Assembly (NCBI RefSeq): GCF_029867415.1
Contig: NW_026705922.1
Location: 298,506 to 362,505, forward strand
From: Vicia villosa
Lineage: Eukaryota > Streptophyta > Magnoliopsida > Fabales > Fabaceae
Length of the DNA: 64,000 bases
Reading direction: 5' to 3'
Below, in pieces: positions 10,078-19,260 of this stretch. The translations under genes and the position numbers were made by a program. The notes beneath the pieces were generated by a model. It was not told the DNA's origin. It searched no databases and saw nothing but the letters and a program-made list of their open reading frames with translations. How positions within the stretch are numbered: position 1 is the first letter of the stretch; the number at the start of each line of letters is the position of its first letter.

Positions 10078-12579
10078 TTATGGAGGGTATTTCCTTTTCC
10101 AAACCTTGTTGCTTGTCACTTTCGCAACCACTAACTCATGAAGACGAAAAGCATTCACCGCTTTTCTCTTTAATTTACTTCCCACATTCTTCTTCTTTCC
10201 TTGCTCTTTCTCCTCCACCTTCTTCTTGACTTCCTTAGCTTTCTTAAGATTTTTGACAACTACATAAGATGGTTCCACCCGGGAGGCTATGCTTGACACT
10301 TTTTCTTGGAGCTGTTTAGACTTCTTGTTCTTTTCCTCACTTTCTGTCATACCATCAGAAGTTTGATCATTCACAACCGCCCTCTGTCTTTTGACTCCTA
10401 ACATCTTCAACGTTACTTCTTCATCAAAAGATTTCAGCGTCAGCGCTCCTTTTTCAATGTCGAGGTTGCAGCGGCCTGTCGACAAAAATGGCCTCCCAAG
10501 AAGGATAGGAGTTTCTTCGTCTTCCGGAATGTCCATGATGTGGAAGTCAACAGGGAATACAAATTTATCAACTTCCACTAGTACATCTTCAGCTACCCCA
10601 TATGATTTCTTAACGGTGTGATCGGCAAACCTTAACTGGGTCTTACTTTCACTAATCTTTTCCAACTCAAGCTTTTTGAAAATGGACAAAGGCATTAAAC
10701 TCACACTAGACCCAGAATCGAGGAGTACCTTTTTAAATGCTATATTCTTGATAGTGCATGGTATCGCCACCGCCCCAGGGTCTTTCCTCTTTATTGGGAT
10801 CTTTCTTGCTGTCGAGACTATACCACACTTCTCGGTTGCAATTTTTGGCTCTCCTCCTAGTGATCTCTTTTTCGCCAACACCTCCTTCATAAATTTTTTA
10901 TACAAGGGCATGTGTTCAAGTGCTTCAAAGAATGGTAGATTTACCTCTAACTTTTTGAACAATTTTGTAAACTTTTCAAAGTCTTTCTCTCTTGAAACCT
11001 TCTTTGTCACTCTGGAGGGGAAAGGTAGTTTTATCACCGGTTCAACGTCTTTCTTATTTTTTTCTTCAATTGGTTTAACCGGTGGTACCACAACTTCTAG
11101 CTCTTTTGGGTTCTCTCTTATTTCCAGATCCACCTCTATTACCATGGGGTCATCTATTTCCTCTTTCTCTTTTTCTTTTTCAGATTCTGCTACTCTCCTA
11201 CTTCTTGTAGTAACAGCATTAATCTTCTCTTGGTCTTTCGGATTTTTCACAGTTGAGCTCGGAAGGGTACCTTGTGCCTGTAGAGTGAGATGCTGTGCTA
11301 TCTGCCCCACTTGAACTTCCAGATTTTTAATTGAGGCTGAAGTGTTTCTGTGGTTGTTTCTTGTTTCTTCTTGGAACTGAGAACACTGCCCAGCTAATCT
11401 TTCAATTGCCACTTCCCACTCTGCCTTCTGGGTACCTTGTTGTTGTTGATCTTTCCAAGCAAAATTTGGATGATTCTTCCACCCTGGATTATAGGTGTTA
11501 GAATACGGGTTGTTTTGCCTTAGGAATTTGATTTCTTCAATCTGCTTGGGAGTAGCGAAACAGTACACCGTTTGGTGTGGGCCATTACAGATTTCACAGC
11601 TGACAGGTTGAGCTTGTTGAACTTGAGCCACCTGTTGTTTACCTATATTCATAGCCTTCAATTTCTTTTCAACTTCTGCGGCTATCGCATCTTCAACCCG
11701 AGTTTTAGAAGTCTCCAGCTTGAGATCAATGATTCCTTCCGGTTTGCTAGCACACCTGTCATATAATTCCAAATGCTCATTTGCAGCTATTGCTTCAATG
11801 ATTTTGATGATTCCTGAGGCTGTTGTGAAATTTGTCGAGCCTCCAGCTGCTGTATCAATTAACTGCTTTGTTTTGATTCTGAGCCCATTGACAAATACTT
11901 GCATCTGTTCAGTCTTGTCCATGTTGTGAGTGGGACATGCCACTAGAATTCTTTTGAATCTTTTGTAGGCATCTCCTAAGGGCTCACCCTCCTGCTGCTT
12001 GAAATTTAGAATGTCATACCTCTTCCTTATAAATACCGAAGCGGGAAAATACTCATTTAAGAAAGCTTTTTCCATCTCTTCCCATGATGTAATGCTGCCC
12101 GCTGGAAGGGAATAAAACCACTCTTCTGCTTCTTCTGCCAAGGTGAATGGAAACATTCTCAGCTTCTTGGCCTCTTCTGTATGACCTTCGATTTTTAAAG
12201 TTGTACTCATGGTCAGAAACCTCTGTAAGTGCTTGTTTGCATCTTCATTAACCTTTCCGGTGAAAGGCTTTCTTTCGAGCTGAGTGATGGTGCTTGGGTG
12301 CAATTGAAAATTAGGGACATTCACCGGTTGGTTGATAATTGTTTGTCTTCCCCCCGGTGTATTTGCAACTCCATAGTCTCCGAGGAGTCTCTCCGGTGGT
12401 GGTACCTCACCCATGACTTCTTCTTCACTTTCAGAACCTGAATGAACTGTCACAACTTCTTCTTCGGATTCCAGTTTAGCTTGATGAGCTTGTCTGCGCC
12501 TGGCGTGAAAAGTCCTTTCAATTTCTGCGTCAAAAAGAAATTCTGCTGAGGCCTTGCCTCGCATAAACAGATTAGACAA
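10078..12579 (-). CDS. gag: Gag-protease of element D (Athila), 833 aa
   Basis: An intact frame encoding capsid/nucleocapsid and an aspartic protease for particle assembly. The gag domain lies at about residues 110-235 (WFYSLPAGSI, W..M..AFL..YFP, a typical gag core). A zinc knuckle CEICNGPHQTVYC (C-x2-C-x3-H-x4-C) sits at about 326-338, followed by a Gln-rich linker, a Lys/Glu-rich segment, then retropepsin with LLDSGSSVSLMP near 620 and ILLGRPFLSTG near 697. The C-terminus is Lys-rich and ends before any RT motif. The stop is followed by hairpins rather than RT, so this is the full coding content of the element. It starts 125 bp from the PBS. An open gag-protease frame without pol suggests selection or very recent origin from a mobile non-autonomous family. 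Confidence 0.9.
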   Translation of the reverse strand: MSNLFMRGKASAEFLFDAEIERTFHARRRQAHQAKLESEEEVVTVHSGSESEEEVMGEVPPPERLLGDYGVANTPGGRQTIINQPVNVPNFQLHPSTITQLERKPFTGKVNEDANKHLQRFLTMSTTLKIEGHTEEAKKLRMFPFTLAEEAEEWFYSLPAGSITSWEEMEKAFLNEYFPASVFIRKRYDILNFKQQEGEPLGDAYKRFKRILVACPTHNMDKTEQMQVFVNGLRIKTKQLIDTAAGGSTNFTTASGIIKIIEAIAANEHLELYDRCASKPEGIIDLKLETSKTRVEDAIAAEVEKKLKAMNIGKQQVAQVQQAQPVSCEICNGPHQTVYCFATPKQIEEIKFLRQNNPYSNTYNPGWKNHPNFAWKDQQQQGTQKAEWEVAIERLAGQCSQFQEETRNNHRNTSASIKNLEVQVGQIAQHLTLQAQGTLPSSTVKNPKDQEKINAVTTRSRRVAESEKEKEKEEIDDPMVIEVDLEIRENPKELEVVVPPVKPIEEKNKKDVEPVIKLPFPSRVTKKVSREKDFEKFTKLFKKLEVNLPFFEALEHMPLYKKFMKEVLAKKRSLGGEPKIATEKCGIVSTARKIPIKRKDPGAVAIPCTIKNIAFKKVLLDSGSSVSLMPLSIFKKLELEKISESKTQLRFADHTVKKSYGVAEDVLVEVDKFVFPVDFHIMDIPEDEETPILLGRPFLSTGRCNLDIEKGALTLKSFDEEVTLKMLGVKRQRAVVNDQTSDGMTESEEKNKKSKQLQEKVSSIASRVEPSYVVVKNLKKAKEVKKKVEEKEQGKKKNVGSKLKRKAVNAFRLHELVVAKVTSNKVWKRKYPP

Positions 12580-12703
12580 TTATTAGAATGAGGAGAACAA
12601 ATAATAAAAAATTTATTTTTTATTTTTTTTTTTGAAAATAAAATTTTAGTCGCGGAGCAACAAAATTCTAATTGAAATAAAACTAAAACTCCACAATTTT
12701 TGG

Positions 12704-12724
12704 CAGTCCCCGGCAACGGCGCCA
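12704..12724 (-). promoter_or_regulatory. Primer-binding site of element D
   Basis: The minus strand reads TGGCGCCGTTGCCGGGG then ACTG, six bases inside the 5' LTR end. This is the conserved PBS of Athila-type elements and sets the lineage and orientation. Confidence 0.88.
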
Positions 12725-12730
12725 AAAACT

Positions 12731-14084
12731 TGATCGGTAAAATAGCAAGTGTACTATTTTGCCTCTGTAGTAATAAAGGGAAAATTCCCCGAATATCGAT
12801 CTCAAGGATTGCGTGAGATTATAGAGTTAGTCGCACTTCAATTAAACAAAAAGCCTTGGGGTTTTGGTTTTTGTGATTACAAATTAAATTGCAAATAAAC
12901 TTAAAAAGGTTGAATTGGCCAAATATGAGTAACATGCCAGGGTAGGTGTGTGCATTAACATGTAACAATTCTGAACCCTTATTTCATTAACAAAGTTCAA
13001 CTTATCAATTACCGGTTCTTAAGGGTATTTGCTCCTAAGTCCTTAGTGGGCAAACTTTTGAACATTGAAATCCTAATCCCAAAGTCCTTCGAAATTAGTG
13101 ATCAAATCAAATATTATTATAATCAAGAACAATCCGGTTACTATAGGGTATCCCTAGTCCTAGGTGATATCTACTATAATATAATGGTATAAAAACCCTA
13201 ACAATGGAGGTCAATCCTAATTGTCAGTCATAAATCAATCCAGTTGGTCCGACGAGGAAAGCATTAAAAACCTTATACCATTAAATTGAATGTAAAAGAG
13301 AAACATGTTATTGAAATTCGGAATTCAAACTCATCACAAATGTTAATCAGGGACACCCCCCTAGCATTGGGGGGTTTAGCTACTCATATCATCCAAAGAA
13401 ATTACAAAGATATCAAATAAAGATATTACAATAGAGATGATGAACTTTGATCTTCAATGGCTTCCGCTCATGAGAGTTCTCCGTTCTTCTCCAATTGCAT
13501 AAGCTTCTTCTCTCAATCCTCCAATTCTTCGTGTGGCCAAAAAGATCCCTAATTCATCTTGAAAACCCTCCTAAATAGTGCAGACTCACTTAAGTTGGTT
13601 GGAAATCCCAAAAATACCCCTGTAGGCCAACCACTGAGTTGAACAATAAAAATCACTGAAATCAGCGTCATCACCCAACACGGGCCGTGTTGTGCAACAC
13701 GGGCACCCGTGTTGGCTCCCTGTCATTATTATTTTCTTTGTTTGGTCCCAGGATGTGCAACACGGGCCGTGTTGTGCAACACGGGCACCCGTGTTGCTTC
13801 ACTGATTTTTCCTTTCTTTCAAACTTCACTCCCAGCTTACTTCCTGACACGGCCCGTGTTGAGCAACACGGCCACCCGTGTCAGGCCTCCTGTAGCATGT
13901 TTTTGAAATTCCTTCGAAACTCCGAGTTTTGCACTGATTTACTCCGATTTCTTCATATCAGTCTGAAAACATTAAAACATACAACCAAAGCATAAAATGA
14001 CGAATAAAGAAATAAAACACTCAATAACAAAACTTAAAAATACTTAAAAACAACGGTAAATATATGTGTGAAAACCACTGATCA
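12731..14084 (-). mobile_element. 5' LTR of element D
   Basis: 1354 bp, ends TGATCGG and ACTGATCA in plus orientation. Nearly identical to 7607-8960. It contains the GC-rich palindrome cluster at about 13676-13884. ORFs inside (13687, 13709) are copies of those in the other LTR and are not genes. Confidence 0.93.
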
Positions 14085-14238
14085 TAGAGATAACACAATT
14101 TGGGGGAAAGGAAGAGAAAGAAGAGAATAGAGGAGAAAGAACATAGAAGAGAAGAAGAAGGAAATTGTAGATTTCTTGAAGAGGGTGGATTTAAGAGTTA
14201 GAGGTAAGGGTTTGAATCCAAGTTCTTATAGACTATAT
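14085..14238 (+). mobile_element. TAGAG target copy plus element C LTR, segment 2
   Basis: 14085-14089 is the right TAGAG copy of element D; 14090-14238 is 149 bp of purine-rich chromovirus LTR ending TATAT, the left target copy of element E. No gene. Confidence 0.8.
14234..14238. repeat. Target-site duplication TATAT (left) of element E
   Basis: TATAT here and at 23961-23965 flanks both ends of element E exactly. Confidence 0.88.
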
Positions 14239-14461
14239 TGAAGGATAGAAAAACACTTAGAAAGGGGGGGGGGGGTTTGAATAAGTGTAGTTTCAAAAAC
14301 TCGTAAGATAAAAATAATTTGCACAAGTATTTTTATCCTGGTTCGTTGTTAACTAAACTACTCCAGTCCACCCTATACAAAGGTGATTTACCTCAACTGA
14401 GGATTTAATCCACTAATCACACGAGATTACAATGGTTTTCCACTTAGACAACTTCTAAGTC

Positions 14462-14640
14462 TTCTAGAGTCTTCTGATCACAACCTGATCACTCTAGGAA
14501 CAAATGCTTAGACACAAGCTAAGACTTTCTTAGAGTATCCTGACCACCACGTGATCACTCTAATTACAATTGCTTAGACACAAGCTAAGACTTCCTAGAG
14601 TATCCTGATCAACACTTGATCACTCTAGTTACATACAAAT
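14462..14640. repeat. Three ~65-bp repeats, each an inverted TGATCA pair, in the Sirevirus LTR
   Basis: TAGAGT recurs at 14465, 14531 and 14596. Each unit reads CTAGAGT, a few bases, TGATCA or TGACCA, five bases, TGATCAC, TCTA, so its ends are inverted copies around a short centre; units are joined by GCTTAGACACAAGCTAAG, itself an inverted repeat. The other LTR has the same array, and element F a diverged one. It lies about 250 bp from the TATA box on its upstream side or downstream leader; a regulatory role is inference. Confidence 0.8.
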
Positions 14641-14870
14641 TAATGTAATCAATTCTAAGAGTATTACAATTGCTTCTTAAAAGCGATAATCACAAACTGT
14701 GATATTTCTCTTACAGATTTAAGCTTAGACTCACTAAAGTATTACAACAGCAATGTAGTGAGCTTTGATGAAGATGAAGTTTCTGAGTTTTGAGTTGAAC
14801 AGCGTTTCAGCAAGTTAATGTTCACAGAAAATGTCAAGAATTGGTAACCTTGCTTCTCATCAGAACTTCA

Positions 14871-14880
14871 TTTATATAGG
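14871..14880 (-). promoter_or_regulatory. TATA box of the Sirevirus LTR
   Basis: The minus strand reads CCTATATAAA. The 5' LTR has the same box at 23370-23379, and element F has a variant (CCTATAAATA) at about 39806-39815. Confidence 0.7.
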
Positions 14881-15461
14881 CGTTTGAGAAGATGACCGTT
14901 GGGAGCATTTAATGCTTTGCGTATTCCGTACAACATTGCATTTAATGTTTCACTGTTTTGTCAACTACCTCGAGCCTTGCTTTTGCTGTGACTACTGACA
15001 TTGCCTTTAATAGCTTCTAACGTTCCTTTTGTCAGTCAGCGTAGCCTGCCATCTAGTACTTGATTCTGATTTCTTCTTTGTAAATACTACGTTGAATATC
15101 ATCAGAGTACAAACAGCTTGGTGCAGAGCATCTTCTGATCTTCTGACCTTGATATGCTTCTGAGCGTGATTCCATGACTTCAGTGCTTCTGCTTCTGAAC
15201 TCAAGTTCTTCTGATGCTTCTAATAGATCATGTTCTTATTTTGCTTGACCATCTTCTGATGTCTTGCCAGACCATGTGCTGAAGTTACATACTGAACCTT
15301 CTGAGTCAAAGCTTCTTAGCGCTGATTTGTGCATTCTCTTTATATATTTCCTGAAAAGAAAATTTCATAGGATTAGAGTACCACATTATCTTGAGCAAAA
15401 TTCATATACATTGTTATCATCAAAACTAAGATTATTGATCAGAACAATTCTTGTTCTAACA

Positions 15462-16511
15462 ATCTCCCCCTTTTTGATGATGACAAAAACATATATAAAT
15501 GATATGAATTTGCGATCAGAATAACAGACGGCTAAAGACAATTACACAGCTAAATCATAAGCATGTGAATATGTCTCCCCCTGAGATTAACAATCTCCCC
15601 CTGAGATGAATAATCTCCCCCTGAAATTAATACTAGAAGAATTTTATAAATAAAAGACTTCCATGAGTATTTCAGTAGAGACGTTCACATATGCTTGAAC
15701 TTTAGAACATTCACTGCTTCTGATTTCTGCTTCCATAGGACAGCTTCAGAACATTGAATTTCTTTGATCCTCAGAACATTCACAGCTTCTGATTTCTGCT
15801 TCCATCGGACAGCTTCAGAACTTGAATTTCTTTGATCCTCAGAACATTCACAGCTTCTGATTTCTGCTTCCATCGGACAGCTTCAGAGCTTGAATTTCTT
15901 CTTACATCACTTCATGCTAGATTGTATCAGAACATTGTTGAATGTACCAGAGCATCATCAGAGCATCTCTACATCCTGAAATGTTACAGAACAAAACTAA
16001 ACGACAAAAGTCAGCATGAATGAATCAGAACATAAAATATGTTTCAGAACACATAATATGTATCATAGCCATATAAGCCATATGGGATGTATCAGAACAT
16101 ATTCTATCATCAGAATATCTGAACATTCTTCCTTCTTGCTTCTGATTCTGAAGCTTCATAGCACTAAGCTTGCTTCAAGAATCCAAAAACTTGATTCATC
16201 TTATTGCTTATTGATCTTGAATCTTCAATTCCTGCAACAACACAACTTAGAAACATATGAAGCTTGCAGCTTCTGTTAGTAATGTGGGGGCTTTCTTCCC
16301 GGCAACTGCTAATATAAAGCAAATCATTTATCACTATTTCTCCCCCTTTTTGTCATAACATCAAAAAGAATATAAAAGATTCAGATGTAGAAAACGACAA
16401 AGGAAAGAAACAGAATTAAACTTTTCATTGATTAAACACGCAGGATTACAAAAGATGTATGCAGAATAAGCAGATGCAACAAACAAACAAAAAACAACTA
16501 AGACACAAAGA
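15462..16511 (-). other. Element E 3' non-coding region with repeated polypurine tracts
   Basis: The LTR-proximal PPT (minus AAAAAGGGGGAGAT) is at 15462-15475. Further copies of the CTCCCCCT core occur at about 15573, 15595, 15613 and 16341, the last two flanked by related text. This matches the repeated PPTs known in Sireviruses. Three ~68-bp tandem copies containing AGAACATTCA and GACAGCTTCAGA lie at about 15703-15900. No supportable ORF. Confidence 0.8.
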
Positions 16512-18905
16512 CTAAGACCCTAGCTTTGACAAAATCTTGGCTAGTGTCTCATGGATCCCATTGTTGCTCTCAGTCTGCCTTGCCATGAAGGCTCTGAACT
16601 CTGCATTGGTCTCATCTTGCCTATCCAGACGAGAAGCCAGGTCATTTTGATTCTTCTGCATGGCCTCCAAAGTCCGCACCAGATAGGAGGGTTCACTAGA
16701 AGAAGAAACTTCCAGTCTTCTGTTGACTGGCGTAGCATTCTCCACTGCTGCTTCCATGGTAGTCTCTTCAGGGAGATCATCAGAATGTACCACCACATTC
16801 TCAGCAGGATGATCTTCTGAATGAGAACAGTCAATCTCTTCAGCATCTTCCATCTCTACATCTGAGTCAGACTCAGAAATAGATTCAGCATATTCTGGTT
16901 CTGGGAACTCAGAATTTCCATCTTCCAGGGCTTGAAGAATGGTTGCAAGATTTGTTGGAGAAGGAGGACCAGCTGCAGTTGCAGGATAGACCACTTCTGG
17001 AAAGTCCATATCAGGAGCACTTTCAGAAGGGTTCATTCTGAACCAATTGAACAGCCCCTGAAAGTCACCAGTCAAAACCATGAACTTTGGTCGCCAGACC
17101 ACAAGAGTTCTGCAGGGATTCCCAGTTAACTCATCTTCAGGCATCCTTTCCTCAAGAATTCTTCTGTTTCTGATGACATGACGATATATGCCATCATCAA
17201 ATTCTAACAAGAGTCCAGGAGCACCACGTGCTTCAGCAGTGAATCTTCTCTGCACATTCATAGCTTCAACTTGGAAACTCTGTCTAAGAGCTCTCCAGAG
17301 GTTGCGAAGAGAACGCTCATCCAGATTATGGCGGAAGGCAGTTTCCAGAAGCTCTAACCAACGGTTCACACGATAGTGTAAGAGCTCAAGAAAGACAGGA
17401 GTAGCTGGTGCAGGAGGGCGAAAGGTGAAGCTGTAATCAGGGTAAAGACAGGAGTATGGATTTGGGGTCCTGGTAGGTATGGGATATGAAAGACAAGGGT
17501 CAGAAGGAAGAGGGTTAGAAGATGAGGATGGAATATCTGTAGTTTGGTGTGATGAGGATGGAATATTTGTGGGAAGTATAGTAGTTGAGGGAGTAGGGTT
17601 CAGAATTATAGGGGGTGAGGGTGGTTGCAGGTTAATTTGTGGGGGTGTGATGGGAGTTGGTGTTTCAGAAGGAGACAACAGAATGAATGAGGGAGATTCT
17701 GAGGGGGTTGGGATGTATTCCTGCCTGGAATAAATACCAGTCTTCTTAGCTCTGGAAGGATCCACCTTAAGAGGGTCAAAGGTGACCTTCTTCTTTTTAG
17801 CTTCTTTCGCAGCATCTTCTGCTGCTTTTCTTTTCAGTTTCTTCTCTCTCTTCTTCTGATCCTTCTTCTGAAGGTCAGTTTGAGAGGGAAGCACTCTTCC
17901 ACGGATCCATGCAGGATCAACAGAAGCTTGCGTCTTCACAGAATCTTCCAAATAGTGCTTAACAGTTTTAACCAGTTCAGCTTGAAACATGGTTGAGAAG
18001 CCTTGAACAGGGACTCTTCTGATAGGGATATCAGAGAGAACAGTTGGAACAGAAATTATTTCCTTCACCAGTTTCATTCTTAAAAGATCAAAGCCAGAGA
18101 AGACATTGCCTTGATCAATTCTGAAGAAAGAAGGAGTTCCACAAGTCTTAAGAGACTCCAGCAAATCACTTTCAATCAGAATATCTGAGATCATTCTGCC
18201 GAAAGGAATAATATTCTTCGGAAGATGAGGATACTGCTCCCGATACTCATCCCTAGATTCTTCAATAGCCAGCTTCAGGTTTTCAAAGAGTATGTTGGAA
18301 ATATTAAGTTTAATGCTCTTTCCAATACAATAGAGAGTATACTTCTGATCTGGATTGATGAAAGTGGAGGAGAGAGACTTCTTTCTATGGTGAAGAGAAC
18401 CCATGATGATCTCAGCCCACACCTGAAATAGAGGTCTCAACGTGCTAGTCATGTTGGAGTTAATACCAGTGACGGTTGAGATAAGTTTCTCAACTTTGTT
18501 CCAATCAACCCTTCCAGCAAGAGGACCAGTTTCACCTTCTTCATCATCAAGATTGTATAGTTTTCTGATCAGAGCTTCAGTGACCACAACTTCATGCCCT
18601 AGCACGAAAGAGAGAATGGCGGTTGGAGTGACGGTTGCGTGCGCCCAGAAATCTTTCACAAGAGCGGGAAAGACTGGTCCAACCAATCTACCCAAATAGT
18701 TAGCCCATCCTTGAGCCATAAACCTAGCTTCTGGCTTGAAAGCATATGCAGCCAAGTCAACAAAGTCCACAGGGGACTCACACAGTACTTCCATTTCCGA
18801 TGGAGACAAAGAGCAAGTTTTCAGAGGAACAAAGTCAAGCTTGTTGAGAACCAGTTGAGATGAAGACATTTCTTCAGACCGAGAGTTACTTGAAGATGGG
18901 TTCAT
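16512..18905 (-). CDS. Extra (env-position) ORF of the Sirevirus, 797 aa
   Basis: This ORF follows integrase in the same orientation, at the position of the env-like gene of Sireviruses; its biochemical role is unknown. I start it at the ATG of MNPSSSNSRSEEM (18905), because the open frame upstream to 19076 is a hydrophobic read-through of what looks like a 5' leader. From this start: a folded-looking domain at about 20-330 (WANYLGRLVGPVFPALVKDF) resembling plant transposon-associated domains; a Lys-rich probable nuclear signal (KKREKKLKRK) near 350; a long Pro/Ser/Thr-rich linker; a second compact domain at about 495-640; an acidic stretch (SESDSDVEMEDAEE); and a C-terminal coiled coil (SRLDRQDETNAEFRAFM). 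No signal peptide or clear membrane span, so an envelope function is not supported. The frame is intact over 797 codons although neighbouring genes are broken. Confidence 0.8.
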   Translation of the reverse strand: MNPSSSNSRSEEMSSSQLVLNKLDFVPLKTCSLSPSEMEVLCESPVDFVDLAAYAFKPEARFMAQGWANYLGRLVGPVFPALVKDFWAHATVTPTAILSFVLGHEVVVTEALIRKLYNLDDEEGETGPLAGRVDWNKVEKLISTVTGINSNMTSTLRPLFQVWAEIIMGSLHHRKKSLSSTFINPDQKYTLYCIGKSIKLNISNILFENLKLAIEESRDEYREQYPHLPKNIIPFGRMISDILIESDLLESLKTCGTPSFFRIDQGNVFSGFDLLRMKLVKEIISVPTVLSDIPIRRVPVQGFSTMFQAELVKTVKHYLEDSVKTQASVDPAWIRGRVLPSQTDLQKKDQKKREKKLKRKAAEDAAKEAKKKKVTFDPLKVDPSRAKKTGIYSRQEYIPTPSESPSFILLSPSETPTPITPPQINLQPPSPPIILNPTPSTTILPTNIPSSSHQTTDIPSSSSNPLPSDPCLSYPIPTRTPNPYSCLYPDYSFTFRPPAPATPVFLELLHYRVNRWLELLETAFRHNLDERSLRNLWRALRQSFQVEAMNVQRRFTAEARGAPGLLLEFDDGIYRHVIRNRRILEERMPEDELTGNPCRTLVVWRPKFMVLTGDFQGLFNWFRMNPSESAPDMDFPEVVYPATAAGPPSPTNLATILQALEDGNSEFPEPEYAESISESDSDVEMEDAEEIDCSHSEDHPAENVVVHSDDLPEETTMEAAVENATPVNRRLEVSSSSEPSYLVRTLEAMQKNQNDLASRLDRQDETNAEFRAFMARQTESNNGIHETLAKILSKLGS

Positions 18906-19260
18906 GATGAATGCTAGGTTGAAGATGAGTAAACTAGGGTTTATGCAGAAATGCAGAAAGACAGAGAAAGATGGTGAACTTTGAAAAACTGAACGCAAAG
19001 AGGGAAATGAAAGAGGGAAAACTGAAACGTTTGAAGAATATAAAATAAAAAAAATAAAAGAAATGATGAATGGCATTTAATGTTACGTGACAAGAGGAGA
19101 GAGAAATTATGACAAATGAAGTGATAGAACAGTTACCTAGGAAAGGCACCTCCTCAACTGCACGCATGTTTGTCCGAATAGGGTAGACACGTGTTACCAA
19201 CTGGAATTAGATGACAGCTGTATTTTTCTGAAAAAGCTTTACGCCTTCTAATTATGATCA
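18906..19260 (-). promoter_or_regulatory. Gene-like promoter/leader before the extra ORF
   Basis: On the minus strand a TTTTATATTC TATA-like box (19036-19047) is followed by a pyrimidine-rich leader and a telo-box AAACCCTAGTTT (18931-18942), 26 bases before the ATG at 18905. This is the architecture of a plant gene leader and suggests a separate promoter for the extra ORF. Transcription is not shown by sequence. Confidence 0.5.

Larger units (their letters stand above)
7607..14084 (-). mobile_element. Element D: Athila-type retrotransposon without RT or integrase
   Basis: Two 1354-bp LTRs (7607-8960, 12731-14084) with ends TGATC...GATCA are flanked by TAGAG at 7602-7606 and 14085-14089. On the minus strand the order is LTR, PBS, an 833-aa gag-protease ORF, a 1.1-kb spacer, PPT, LTR. 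At 6.48 kb it is far shorter than autonomous Athila elements (typically over 10 kb), because no RT, RNase H, integrase or env-like sequence is present. I find about five substitutions between LTRs, so it inserted recently and was presumably mobilised in trans. Confidence 0.93.
14239..15461 (-). mobile_element. 3' LTR of element E
   Basis: 1223 bp from TGAAGGATAG to TTCTAACA in plus orientation. It has a run of about 12 G near 14260, three ~65-bp repeats (14462-14640), and a TATA box on the minus strand at 14871-14880 (TATATAAA in CCTATATAAA). Confidence 0.93.

Noticed and set aside
10676..11314. Plus-strand 212-codon ORF
   Set aside because: It is the complement of the Athila gag-protease frame, with Ser/Phe-rich shadow composition.
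18906..19076. Hydrophobic N-terminus of the Sirevirus extra ORF as signal peptide
   Set aside because: The stretch looks like a CT-rich 5' leader with a telo-box read as codons; a better ATG is at 18905.
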